Origin: Alnus glutinosa
Lineage: Eukaryota; Streptophyta; Magnoliopsida; Fagales; Betulaceae
Reading direction: 5' to 3'
DNA length: 64,000 nucleotides
Assembly: GCF_958979055.1 (NCBI RefSeq)
Contig: NC_084895.1
Location: forward strand, 21,684,501 to 21,748,500
Part shown: piece after piece, positions 47,976 to 59,008 of the stretch
Layout: every line of letters starts with the position of its first letter
Numbering within the stretch: the first letter of the stretch is position 1
The notes under the pieces: generated by a model
Databases searched by the model: none
What the model was told of the DNA's origin: nothing
The model's input: the letters and a program-made list of their open reading frames with translations, nothing else
Program-made: the position numbers and the translations under genes

Positions 47976-48319
47976 ACTAAACCCTAACCCTAACCCAACC
48001 CTAAGGCAACACACATTTGATAACTTTCCCAGCATAATTTATACTCACAGTATTTTTCTTAATTAATCATTCTGATTATTTTAAATTAATCACGTTTATA
48101 CCAGTTTGGTACCCATATCTTGTTAAAAGTATCCGTAGCATTTCTCTATTAAAAAAAAGTTAGACGTCTGTTTGATAAAATGTTTCATTTATAGTTTTCT
48201 GCGCTGTATAGAAAGGACGAAAAAAAAATACGATATTTAGAAAATAAATAAAGAAATAATATTTAAACTATACGGGAAATAATAGATGATAAGATGAAAA
48301 ATGTCTTTTAAAATTCATT

Positions 48320-48955
48320 AAGGTTAAATTTTTCTCCTGAATTTTTATAATTTTATTCTTTTCCTTATTTATTTTACTTTCAATTACTTAAGGTACATCA
48401 CTTATGGGCATATATCTAACTAGTACTTCCATTTATCTTTCATCAACAAAACTAATGAAATTCTACGTCCAACCACTCAAAATTTGACATGTGTTATATA
48501 TTTTTTCGGTTGTCCAAACCATCCCCAAACCAAATAGGGGTGGCCGCACTAGCCTCAAAGGGCTAAAAAGATAATATATATATATATATATATAGGGGTT
48601 TGGTCTCTTTGGGAGTGGCCAAAATCACCCCAAACCTTACGAGGGTGGAAGCACCACTTCCATTGGCCTAAAGGGGTGGCTAAACCCTTTGGGTTTTTTT
48701 TTTTTTTTTTTTTTTCACATTAGTTTATAGTTGTTTTCTAATTATTTTTTTTCTTGATTTTTACACTTAAGTTTTTTAAATTTTATTATTTTATAATATT
48801 GTATATGACACGTGTCAAGTTTCGATTGGTTTGACATAAAATTTCGTTAATTTTCTTGACGGAAGTACTATTTGGGTATATGCCCATAAGCGAGATACCT
48901 CAAGTATGTTGAAAATTATTTCATGAAAATTTAAGTTTTCTTCCAATTTGAATAT
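48320..48955. mobile_element. Long inverted-repeat element (MULE-like)
   Basis: Left arm ACTTAAGGTACATCACTTAT then GGGCATAT; right arm ATATGCCCATAAGCGAGATA then CCTCAAGT. Inner arms GACATGTGT and ACACGTGTC also mirror. The core has GGGGTGGCxxxACCxCTTTGG-type GC-rich repeats, a (TA)n run and a T-run, the same plan as the element at 51,200. Target duplication not resolved; boundaries approximate. Confidence 0.55.
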
Positions 48956-49496
48956 TTCAACTTTCCCTCTATTTTTTCAATTACTCTTTGTGTGTGCTTT
49001 ACAAGCATTTATCTTGCTATTATACTATATAGGATTTTGAGTACACATGTGCTAGTTGTGTCATCTCGTCGCACACATGTGTGTCGCTTAATCGCTTTAG
49101 ACGCATTTAGTACTTACGCATCGTTGCACACGAGTTTATTGTTTACTTGGGTATTTTTCTGATGTGGACAACTGTTTTTTTAACAGTAATATTTTTTTTG
49201 AATAATTAACTGTTTACTCAACCGTCAAAAACTAAATTTTCTAAGTATTTTTTTAACAGTCAGAAACTTTTTTTTTCAACGGTCAAAAACTGCTATAAAC
49301 TGTTTCTGCAATTTAGATAATTTTTTTTTTTTTCAGCATTTTTTGGTTAATCTTTTTATTTTTCTTCTTCTTCTATGCTGTTCTAATTTTTGTTTCAGAG
49401 TACTATTTTAGAATTTGCAATCTACATATTATATTCAGACAATATTATATTCTGAGGCCGTAATTTTTTGGTTTCTTTAATTTCTATAGTACCACA
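48956..49496. other. Intergenic, no gene recognised
   Basis: AT-rich, with repeats of AACAGTC/AACGGTCAAAAACT around 49,180-49,300. Nothing identified. Confidence 0.35.
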
Positions 49497-50425
49497 TAGG
49501 GATGTAATCGAGTCGAGCCAAGTCGAGTTCGAAGATTTCAAGACTGGCTCATTTATGAGTCGAGCTTGAATTCGAGCTGAGCTATAAATTACATGTTCAA
49601 GCTCGGCTCGTTTAAAACTCGGGCGAGCTCGAGTTCGTTGAAAATGACATTCGAGCCGAGCCGGGTTACTGGACAAGTTCGGCTCAACTAGAACTCGATG
49701 TAAACTATTAAATTTTTCAATAAGTGATCAAAGCAGAATTCAAGCCCAAGTTTATGAACAACCTCTATGCATTTATTAATAACACACATATATAATATGT
49801 AAGTATATAAGGCATGTTATAAAATATATTACATAACTATAGTTTATAAGTAACAAATTAATAATATGTTATTATATATAAATACATAGTATAAACTATG
49901 GTATATGTATAATGTGAACAAATAGTAAGTCTAATATATTCTATATAACTAAGTAACTATAATATAAGTATAATATATAACTATTGTTAACCATGTGTGA
50001 TGTGATATATGTGTTTATATATATATGCTAACTATTTAATATTGTTATATTGTTATATACTAACTATTAATAACTTAATATGTTAATATAACATACTAAA
50101 TATTGTTATCAAAGTATTATAATTAATATGTAATACTATATATATTATACTATGTTTACTATTTACTAATATATATGTAAGATATGAACGAGCTAACGAG
50201 TCGAACTAACGAGTCGGGCGAGCAATCCGGTTGAGCTTTAAACGAGTTGAGCTCGCGAGCCTCTATCGAGTTTTATCGAGCGAGTCGGATATGTATCATT
50301 TACTAATCGAGCGAGTTTCAACAGTAACGATCGAGTTTCTACAGTATCAAGCTCGAGTTCGAATCGGGCTAAACCGAGCGGGTATCGAGCGGACTGTTGA
50401 ACAGACTGGCTTATTTACATCCCTA
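49497..50425. mobile_element. Ac/Ds-like non-autonomous hAT element
   Basis: Termini TAGGGATGTAA (49,497) and TTACATCCCTA (ending 50,425) are a perfect 11-bp inverted repeat of the Ac/Ds type (TAGGGATGAAA). The outer ~200 bp at each end are packed with TCGAG, GCTCGAG and GAGTCG motifs in both orientations, like hAT subterminal transposase-binding repeats. The middle is very AT-rich with TATATAA repeats and no ORF. Immediately flanking bases do not give an exact 8-bp duplication; GTACCACA on the left and CTACCACA a few bases beyond the right end are the best match. Confidence 0.65.
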
Positions 50426-50484
50426 GACTACTACCACATCTTTATTTGTAACAAAATAATTGAAAAGGCAAAAAAAAAATAAAA

Positions 50485-50838
50485 GGGAAAAATATATATT
50501 AACCTCCCAAATTATCACCCTTTCTCCGGATGGCACCCTGAACTACCAATACTTGCACTCCGACCCCCCAAACTACCACTTTCTGATTTTTTGGCCCCAT
50601 CCGTCTATTTATACCGTTAATTCTAACAGAATTTGACCAAAAACTCAAAAATACCCCTCCCTTAATCGTGAGGGAGGGGTATTTTTCGAAATTCTGTTTG
50701 AAATTGACGGTATAAATGGACGGATGTAGCCAAAAAATCAGAAAGTGGTAGTTTAGGGGGCCAGAATCTAAGCATTGGAAATTTAGGAGGCCATCCGAAT
50801 AAAGGATGGTAGTTTGGGGGCTAATATATATTTTTTCC
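50485..50838. mobile_element. Mutator-type foldback MITE, 9-bp target duplication
   Basis: Flanked by AAAATAAAA at 50,476-50,484 and 50,839-50,847. Ends are GGGAAAAATATATATTAACC and GGCTAATATATATTTTTTCC. Inverted arms extend inward (CAAACTACCACTTTCTGATTTTTTGG mirrored by its complement) to a central palindrome AAATACCCCTCCC...GGGAGGGGTATTT. Almost the whole 354 bp can fold into one hairpin. A 9-bp duplication with long inverted repeats is the mark of Mutator-like elements. The A-rich duplication is of low complexity. Confidence 0.7.
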
Positions 50839-51199
50839 AAAATAAAATTACCAAAATTCACTAGAAAAAGGGATTTAACCTAATTTTTTTTAATTAAATC
50901 CGGATAAAGCGAATTTTGGTGAATATAAAAATATAGACAGCCATTGATTGGAAGGGTCTGGGTCAGCTTTGCGTGTTTGGTCAAGTAAAGTGAGTAGGCA
51001 GTAGTGTATAGTCGAGTCACGGGGCCTTCTAAGTATCAAATCACTTGGCATTTTCCGGTGTTGTCATTGTGCGGTCAAATCAGTAGCGTCCTTTGAAATG
51101 ATTGAATCATTTATTTATTTTATTTGTATTTTTAAATTGTTTTAGTTTGGTTTGATTATAATGTCAAAAAATTTACCCATTTTTCAATATTTGAATTAA

Positions 51200-51586
51200 G
51201 GGTTAAATACTTATGAGGTACTTGAGTTTTACGTGTTTTTAAATTTAGTACTTCAGTTTCATTTCGTATCACAGGTAGTACCTGAATTTGGGAGAAAAAA
51301 TCATTGTACTATTTCTTGTCCAAATTTCAACTTCTCGCCACGTGTCAACCTCAGCGGTTGACACGTGGTACCACATAAAAAAAATTAAAAATTAAAAAAT
51401 TAAAAAAATGATTAAAATTAAAAAAAAAAAAAGAAAAAAAAAGAGGGGTGGCTGAGCCACCCCCCTTGGCCACCATGGGGTGGTTCGGCCACCCCAGACC
51501 GGCCAGACCGGCCAAGGGGGTGGGCGGCACCCCCATGGTGGCCAAGGGGGGTGGGCAGCACCCCCATGGTGGCCAAGGGGGGTGGC

Positions 51587-51624
<38 letters not shown>

Positions 51625-51835
51625 TAATCATTTTTTTAATTTTTTTTAATTTTTTTTTATGTGGTGCCACGTGTCAACCTCAGCGGTTGACACGTGGCGA
51701 GAAGTTGAAATTTGGACGAGAAATAGCACAATGATTTTTTCTTCCAAATTCAGGTACTACCTGTGATACGAAATGAAACTGAAGTACTAAATTTAAAAAC
51801 ACGTAAAACTCAAGTACCTCTGGGGTATTTAACCC
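51200..51835. mobile_element. Mutator-type long-TIR foldback element, 9-bp target duplication
   Basis: A 636-bp element between exact repeats TTGAATTAA at 51,191-51,199 and 51,836-51,844. Inverted arms of about 240 bp begin GGGTTAAATAC and include TTGAGTTTTACGTG, CAGGTAGTACCTGAATTTG and CCACGTGTCAACCTCAGCGG, with few differences. The core (about 51,450-51,585) is GC-rich with a tandem CCATGGTGGCCAAGGGGG unit repeated two to three times, bordered by A and T runs. There is no transposase. The open frames over the core are repeat by-products. Confidence 0.85.
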
Positions 51836-51844
51836 TTGAATTAA

Positions 51845-53084
51845 CCATCTTCTCTTTTGTTCAGATCAGAAGTAGGACAGGTCTTCCTATGTAACCCTTT
51901 CCCTCAATTAAATAGAAAAACAAAAAAAATAAAATAAAATCAATAGCATCGTCTCCCAAATCAAAATTCATATTAGCATAAAATAGCAAACAAATGGGAT
52001 TGTTAAGATTTAAAAATATATATCATAGTTAGGTGATTTTATATTATTTAAATTTTTAAAAGATGTGTTAATATTGATTTCATACATATCGTTAAATTAA
52101 TTAACTTTAAATTCTGACTTTTCATTTAAAATAAAATAAAAAAGCTCTTGTTCCTATGAAGGAGTTATTTCTAAATTTTTGTATTTGGATGGGGTTGTGA
52201 TTCAGGTATTACTACTGTGCACAACCCCAAGATATATTGAGGTGGGACTTATATAATAGGTCTCATCTGAGTCATCTTAATTTGTCTTAAGGTTGTGAAC
52301 TAATTGTATTTTTATCATTTCTCATTCGGACGAAATGTGATATTTTTACACCTTTTTTATAGTTTTTACACATTTTGTATTTGCATTTATATTTGATGTG
52401 TGATTTATGTATGTATGTGACTCATATTAGACAATTCCAAAGTAAGTTTAAATTTTTAAATTACCTCACTCAGGCTATCCATAATCATCAAAACGCTTGA
52501 AAATGCCGCTAATTAAAAATGTGGCATGAGTTACACAAAAATAATTTTCATTCTAAAAGGTTTATTTTTACATTAGAAATCACTATTCACTTCTCATTCA
52601 ATTGTTTTTACTTTCCATTCAATTGTTTTTTTACAAAATATATTATTTCTTTTATACTTGTTAATCTTTTCCTTACCTTTAATTAAAGTAAAAGGAAAAA
52701 ATTAATATTTTAATGATATAAGAAAAAATAAAAAAAAGTTCCGGTGGTGGTGTTTTTTATAAGAAAGTAAAATGTATTTTTATTTTCTATATTTAAAGAA
52801 AATAGTTAAAAAAACTGATATTAATGCTCTAATATCACATCAATCTCATGTTAAATAACTCTTCAAACAAAAGTTCTACTACAAAATGGTTTCCCAAACA
52901 TACCAAATTTTTGGCTCAATTTTTTTTTTAGAACAGCAAGAATCTGTTCAAAATATACTCGATTCACAGCACTAATCTATAATCTTTTTAATTTTAGGGA
53001 TGCCTAAAAATGGCTGTAATTTAAGAATTTAAAATTTATTGTCCCATTTTTGTGAGAGCAGAGCTTGAGCTTGAGCTGGGAAGA
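51845..53084. other. Intergenic and promoter region of F-box gene A
   Basis: AT-rich. No gene or transposon with defined ends. No convincing TATA box close to the ATG at 53,085. Confidence 0.35.
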
Positions 53085-54212
53085 ATGGCAAGATATGTGC
53101 CTGAGGAAGTGGTGGTGAAGATACTGTCGAGGCTGCCTCCAAAATCTCTTATCCGATTCAAGAGTGTCTCCAAAAGGTGGCAAGCTCTCATAGGAAACCC
53201 TGATTTCCTCTCCAAAAACCTACTCAACCACTCCATTATCACCCAAAGCTCCAGTGATCCTCTCCGTCATATCATCTTCTTTGCCAGAGACAAATACGAC
53301 CCCGGAACGCAAATACACTCTTTCCGCTCTTACGACTCCCTCCACTGCGCGTCTCAAGCACCTCTGAATCTCCCACCAGCACCAACATTTGACATAGTCG
53401 CTTCCTGTAATGGCATGCTCTGCCTCTGGGCCTATGTGCCAAGCGACGTCTATCTCTGGAATCCTGCAACTTCATCAGAACTCAAGGCTCTCCCGGCCGC
53501 GTCTTCTCACCGTCGACGTGCAGCCGATGTGTATCAGGTCGGGTTCGGTTTCGACTCTCGATCTAACGACTTCAAAGTGGTCAGGCTTCTTCATTTTGTA
53601 GACGGAGCTGGTACTCGATGGTATGAAGAAGAAATATACAGCCTAAGATGCGGTTCTTGGAGACAGCTTGATCTAAGCGTGGCCTTTGGGATATATGTCG
53701 ATTCGCGGAGGGCAGCATTGGATGGGGTTTTCCTATGGTATCTTGACTACGGATACGAGGAACACCCTGTGGACGAAGATAAGGAGATAATAGTTGCATT
53801 TGACTTCAGCGATGAGGAGTTCCGAACAATGCTGTTTCTAGATGCTCGTTTTTTCCGTGATTACGGTCAATGCACGCGGACTGTCACGGAGTTGAAGGGA
53901 TCTCTTGCTATGTTTGTTTTTCCTTGCCGGAAGAAAAACATGCATTTGGATATATGGGTCATGCTTGAATTTGGTGTTAGGGAGTCGTGGACTAGACTTC
54001 TTAGCATTGGATTCCCATTGCATTTGGAAAGGCCATTAGGGTTTTGGAAGAACGGAGAGTTGTTCATCGTGAATAGGGAGAGGCATCTGGTCTTGTATGA
54101 TGTTTTGGCACAAACAGAGACGAATCTTCAATTTGAAGGGTCTCGGGAGTTTCAAGTTGTAGACTACAAGCTGAGTTCGGCTTTGATCAATGGAGGGGAG
54201 GATAATCCTTGA
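53085..54212 (+). CDS. F-box protein with F-box-associated domain (copy A)
   Basis: A single coding exon of 375 aa starting MARYVPEEVV; an earlier in-frame GTG is not needed. The F-box is at about residues 5-45 (EEVVVKILSRLPPKSLIRFK). An F-box-associated (FBA) interaction region follows with VASCNGMLCLW and VYLWNPATSSELKALP at about 105-145. Such proteins are the substrate-selecting subunits of SCF ubiquitin ligases: the F-box binds SKP1/ASK and the C-terminal domain binds the target, here unknown. The architecture is that of the CPR1/SLF-like FBA group. A donor GT follows the stop by one base, so an intron lies in the 3' UTR (54,214-54,846). A second copy lies at 57,502. Confidence 0.92.
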   Translation: MARYVPEEVVVKILSRLPPKSLIRFKSVSKRWQALIGNPDFLSKNLLNHSIITQSSSDPLRHIIFFARDKYDPGTQIHSFRSYDSLHCASQAPLNLPPAPTFDIVASCNGMLCLWAYVPSDVYLWNPATSSELKALPAASSHRRRAADVYQVGFGFDSRSNDFKVVRLLHFVDGAGTRWYEEEIYSLRCGSWRQLDLSVAFGIYVDSRRAALDGVFLWYLDYGYEEHPVDEDKEIIVAFDFSDEEFRTMLFLDARFFRDYGQCTRTVTELKGSLAMFVFPCRKKNMHLDIWVMLEFGVRESWTRLLSIGFPLHLERPLGFWKNGELFIVNRERHLVLYDVLAQTETNLQFEGSREFQVVDYKLSSALINGGEDNP

Positions 54213-55200
54213 GGTATGGCCCCATGCCCTTTGCTTGTTCAATTCATGTTTCTTTCTTTCTTTCTTTCTTTTGTTAAATAAGAATGTTTGGTCCTAAATT
54301 TTGAGTTTCATGTTATTGAGTGAAAGCTGGTTTGATACGGATCATACAGCATCATTTTCATATATAGAATTAGGTAAAAAGACTGAATTGAACAACGCAT
54401 GTGTTTGACAAATTAACTGAAAGAGTAGTTGATTGCCTTTAGACTTTTATTAGGTAAAAAGAGTGATATATTTCAGCGATGCAGGCCCAATTCTAAGAGA
54501 CCCAGGATTTTCATTGTTTCATTGCCACTCATTTTGTTTTTTGACATCAATGATAGGCTCAGCAACTTGCCCCAAGATGTTCTTCATAACTTGCAATTGG
54601 TTAGCATTTACTTAATGGGCTGCTCATGTTGGCCACAAACCGAGGTGTAAAAGAGCTTGATCTTGATCTTGATCTTGAATCTGACATTTGTGAACACTGA
54701 CAAGGACATCACTTTTTCAAATCTCTAGCATAACCAGATTATAGTTTATTTCATTAATGATGAATGTGTTTAGGTTTAGCTATTTTTTTAAAAGAGGTTA
54801 TATGTTATTGACTCAATGCATTATTTATCTTTTGATTCTTTTTCAGCATCTTTCCCACCTGCGTGGTAAAGAAGGACGCTTTCACTAAATTGAAGACCTC
54901 AACTGTGCATGTAGCCATGTCTCAAGCACTCACCCATCTTTGAAGCAGTTTGTTTTGATTTTGAATTAGTAAATGGCAATGTCTGAAACATTTTAGCCAT
55001 GAATGTCTTTCCCTCTATCTATCTGTATATATCTATATATCATGTGTAAATATTCCAAACTGTAGGACCTGTTTGTTGCGTAGGAAATGTCTCTTTAGAC
55101 AGTCATGTACTCTTTATAAGTTTCTGCTGTTTCATTTAAAATTAGTCCTTTTGTGATATGCTCTGCATTTTTCAAGCGCAAATCTGATGTCGTAACAGAG
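54213..55200 (+). other. 3' UTR of F-box gene A with intron
   Basis: Donor G|GTATGG at 54,214 and acceptor TTTTTCAG at 54,846 bound a 3' UTR intron conserved in copy B. It contains the TTA at 54,608-54,610 that is the empty counterpart of the Harbinger insertion in copy B, and a GATCTT triple repeat at about 54,657. The exon after 54,847 continues to roughly 55,150. Confidence 0.6.
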
Positions 55201-56860
55201 TTGAGTAATGTTACACACACTCAAACTTCTCTCTACCTAATTTTCACACTTCCCTAAATGGCTTTTAAACATCTATTTCAAATTCAATGGTGGTTTGGTT
55301 TGTATCAAGATCTTCTACAATTTTTTTCTCAAATTACAGAATTTAGGCTATATTTAGGCATTGAAACGCTTGAAAAATTCGGTAGCATATTATCGAGACA
55401 ACCCGAAAGAATTTTTCTCCCACAAGGCATTTTTTTTTTAATTTTTGTGTAGATGCTTTTTTTTTCTTTTTAAAGAGAATTAAAATACAGTTTTGACTTA
55501 ATTTTTTTTTTTTTTTTTTATGAGATAGAGAGCAAGAAGTTTATGAAAATATATTTAATTTTCAACAGTAATATGTTGCATTTTTATTAATAGATAGCAT
55601 TTTTGTAGTGTTTTGATGCTTTGAAACAAATTAAGTTTCCTAATTTCAGAATTAGGATCCGGATTTGATTTAAAAGCTACTCGAGAGATTGGGGCAATGA
55701 GTGGAGATAAGTGATAGTGTGTAGCATAATACTGGATTCTCAGTTATTAACCAAGGACTATCATGAAAATTTTCCAAAGCAATTGGCTGGTGCAGAAATG
55801 ATGATTGTTACTTGTTACTTATTTTTAACTGCCATTTTGCCCTATCTTTAGATCATTCTTTGACCATTTGAATTACGGTGTATGAGTTTTTACCGGTTTA
55901 TTTCAAAATTGTTCTTTTTTAAATATTATTTTCTATCAATCGTGTAGAATACAAAGCACAAATATCTTCTTCTCTTTTTATTTATTTATTTATTTATTAT
56001 TATTTTTGTGAATACTCTGTTCTGACTGTGAATCTTCATTGGAGCTATTAACTAAGCAATTAACAAACCAAACTCACCGAAATCTAATATTGCTTTGAAA
56101 AAAACAAATATCCAATATGTTTTTGGTATTTGCATGCTCCTATAACTGGCATATACACACTATGAGATCGAATTCAATTTCTAAAACATTTTCTACTAAA
56201 CCTTCAAGTGAAGTACGGTTTCGTTTTGTATTGTTTATGTTTTATTTTATTTTTTCCTATTCAATATTGGGAAGGGGAAAAGGGTTTAGTGAAGTAGTTT
56301 AAATGGCCATTAAATTTCTTGGCATAATTTTTTTTACTAGAAAAAAATGATATAGTATACATACCCAGAAAACTCTCACTCTATTGAATATTAATAATGG
56401 TTTTCTCCAAAGTCTAAACAATCAATTGTATCAATGTCCATCATAAACTATTAAAAAAATGTCAATGTCCTTAATTGACTAAAATACTATTCATGAAATT
56501 AAAAAAATTGCACTAAAAAAAGTAAAAAGTAAAATAAAAATTATTAAAAAAATCTAAAAAAAGAGCCACCCCTTAGATTATTAATTTTTTATTAAAATTT
56601 ATATATATATTTTTTAATAATTTTCAGTTAAGCCAAACAACCCCCATTTTTTCCTCTTTTTTTTCATTAATTTTATTATTCCTTATATATATAATTTTAT
56701 AATTGTTTATAATTTTTCTACTTCTTTAGATTTAATATTTTTTTTACTTCAAATTTATAAAAATATTTTTGTCTTATTGAATTTTTTTTTAGAATCATTC
56801 TTATTCTTTTGTTGGCAATGGAATATTGACATTTTTTTTTTAATTTTTTTGATAGTTTAG
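55201..56860. other. Duplicated downstream flank of unit A, no gene
   Basis: AT-rich sequence largely homologous to 60,610-61,700 and 63,180-63,290 in unit B. No coding features. T-runs at 55,501-55,519 and elsewhere. Confidence 0.5.
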
Positions 56861-56869
56861 AAACATTGA

Positions 56870-57205
56870 GAAGTCACTCTTATGACCCTCTAATAGTGAT
56901 GTGGCTTTTAAAATCATCATTAGCTTAATTGATCATTGTTGAGTTTTGATCGGGTAATTTTATAAGTCCTTCATGTGTCATTTTTGTGTTCCTAAAAAGT
57001 GAAGTAGCTTTTAAAATCACAATTTGATCAAAATTTAATAGTAATCAATTATAAGTACAATGGTAATTTTAAAAGTCACCTTATTTTTGAAAGGACACAA
57101 GAGATACATGAAGGACTTCTAGCATTACTCGTTTTGATCGAGTGGTAATTTTAAAAGTCACCTTATTATTAGAGGGACACAAAAGAGACATGTGTATGGT
57201 GTTCA
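56870..57205. mobile_element. Foldback MITE between the two F-box genes
   Basis: The arm GTCACTCTTATGACCCTCTA then ATAGTGATGTGGCTTTTAAAA is mirrored by TTTTAAAAGTCACCTTATTA then TTAGAGGGACAC. Two internal copies of TTTTAAAAGTCACCTTATT lie at 57,072 and 57,150. It is absent from the matching position of unit B as far as can be seen. Ends are approximate. Confidence 0.5.
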
Positions 57206-57501
57206 AAATTACTCCATCGGCACAATTGATAGTTTTAGAGAAATGTTAACAATTAAAATGATAGTTTAAAGGAAGTATGTGTTATTTATTTATTTCTTAA
57301 TAAAATCATGCCAAATTGCCAATAACCCAATCAAAATGTATTGGATGTAATTTCTTATATAATAATAATAATAATAAAATCAAAAGTTCACAATAAACTT
57401 ACTAAAACTTTCCTTTCAAAAAAAATAAAAAACTTACTAAAATTTAGAGAACCGAGAAGACCTTGTAGCCTTTAACCAGACGCAGAGCAAAGGTCGGGAG
57501 A

Positions 57502-58644
57502 ATGGCAAGCTATCTGCCGGAGGAAGTGGTTGTGAAGATACTGTCGAGGCTGCCTCCAAAATGTCTGATCCGATTCAAGAGTGTCTCCAAAAGATGGCGT
57601 GCTCTCATAGGAAACCCTGATTTCCTCTCCAAAAACCTCCTCAATCACTCCATTCTCACCCCAAACCCCAGTCATCCTCTCCGTCTTATTCTCTTCTTCG
57701 CCGATGACATATCCAAATCCGGAAAGCGAATACACTCTTTCCGTTATTACGACTCCCTCTGCTGCGCGTCTCAAACCCCTCTGAATTTTCCACCAGCACC
57801 ACCACACTTTGACATCGTCGCTTCCTGTAATGGCTTGCTCTGTCTCTGGGACGTAATGCTAAGCAACATCTATCTCTGGAATCCCGCCACGTCATCAGAC
57901 CTTGAGGCTCTCCCGGCCGCGCCTTCTCGCTGTCACACTGGACTCAGAGTCCCCAACGATGATTTTGGGTTCCATTATGTGGGGTTCGGTTTCGATTCGG
58001 GATCCAATGACTTCAAGGTGGTCACACTTGTAGACGCAGATGTCGGTAGATGGTTGAAAGCAGAAATATACAGCCTAAGATCTGGATCTTGGAGACTGCT
58101 TGATATGAGCGTGAACATTGAGAAGCATCTCATTTTGCAGAGCGCAGCATTGGATGGGATTTTTCTATGGTATGATTACTACACATACAAAGATTATGTG
58201 GACGACAGAATAGTTGCTTTTGACTTCAGCAATGAGGAGTTCCGAATAATGCTGTTTCCAGATGCTCGTTTTTTCCGTGCTTACGGTGAATGCACGCGGA
58301 CTGTCACGGAGTTGAAGGGATCTCTTGCTATGTTTGTTTGTCCTCCTGATCACTTTCAGAAGAAAATGATGTATTTGGATATATGGGTCATGCTTGAATT
58401 TGGTGTTAGGGAGTCGTGGACTAGACTTCTTAGCATTCGACTCCCATTGCATTTGAAAAGTCCATTGGGGTTTTGGAAGAACGGAGAGTTGTTCGTCGTG
58501 AATAGTGAGAGGCAGCTGGTCTTGTTTGATATTTTGGCACAAACAGAGACGAATCTTCAATTTGAAGGGTCTCGGAACACGTTTCAAGTCGTAGACTACA
58601 AGCTGAGTTCGGTTTTGAACAATGGAGGGGAGGATAATCCGTGA
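57502..58644 (+). CDS. F-box protein with F-box-associated domain (copy B)
   Basis: A single coding exon of 380 aa starting MASYLPEEVV, a close paralogue of copy A. The F-box covers about residues 5-45 (EEVVVKILSRLPPKCLIRFK). FBA-type motifs VASCNGLLCLW and IYLWNPATSSDLEALP follow. It differs from A by substitutions and small indels, mostly in the C-terminal target-binding part (an extra segment RVPNDDFGFHY near residue 154 and DHFQKK near 285), while the F-box is nearly unchanged. The frame is fully open. It also has a donor one base after the stop; its 3' UTR intron runs 58,646-60,260, enlarged by a transposon. Confidence 0.92.
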   Translation: MASYLPEEVVVKILSRLPPKCLIRFKSVSKRWRALIGNPDFLSKNLLNHSILTPNPSHPLRLILFFADDISKSGKRIHSFRYYDSLCCASQTPLNFPPAPPHFDIVASCNGLLCLWDVMLSNIYLWNPATSSDLEALPAAPSRCHTGLRVPNDDFGFHYVGFGFDSGSNDFKVVTLVDADVGRWLKAEIYSLRSGSWRLLDMSVNIEKHLILQSAALDGIFLWYDYYTYKDYVDDRIVAFDFSNEEFRIMLFPDARFFRAYGECTRTVTELKGSLAMFVCPPDHFQKKMMYLDIWVMLEFGVRESWTRLLSIRLPLHLKSPLGFWKNGELFVVNSERQLVLFDILAQTETNLQFEGSRNTFQVVDYKLSSVLNNGGEDNP

Positions 58645-59008
58645 GGTATGGCTCCATGCCCTTATCTTCTTCAATTCATGTTTCTGTCTTTCTTTTCTTG
58701 TTTAATAAGAATGTTTGGTCCTAAATTTTGAGATTCATTTTATTGAGTGAAAGCTGGTTTGATACGGATCATACAACTTCATTTTCATATATAGAATTAG
58801 GTAAAAAGACTCAATTGAACGCATGTGTTTGACAAATTGATTGCCTTTAGACGTTTATTAGGTAAAAAGAGTGATGTATTTCAGCGATGCAGCCCAATTC
58901 TAAGGGACCCAGGATTCTCATTGCCACCCATTTTGTTTTTGACATCAATGATAGGCTCAGCAACTTGCCCCAAGATGTTCTTCATAACTTGCAATTGGTT
59001 AGCATTTA

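Noticed and set aside
47980..48005. Interstitial telomere-like repeat (CCCTAACCCTAACCC)
   Set aside because: Only two to three imperfect units, not the plant CCCTAAA type, so probably chance.
49020..49140. CRISPR-like or other regularly spaced repeat
   Set aside because: The short ACACATGTG-type words are irregular and few; there is no array, and none is expected in a plant nuclear genome.
51392..51734. Pro/Gly/Trp-rich ORFs on both strands
   Set aside because: They translate the GC-rich tandem core and homopolymers of a foldback transposon.
53085..58644. F-box pair as a self-incompatibility (S-locus F-box) locus
   Set aside because: The FBA architecture is shared by hundreds of plant F-box genes and no S-RNase gene is in the window.
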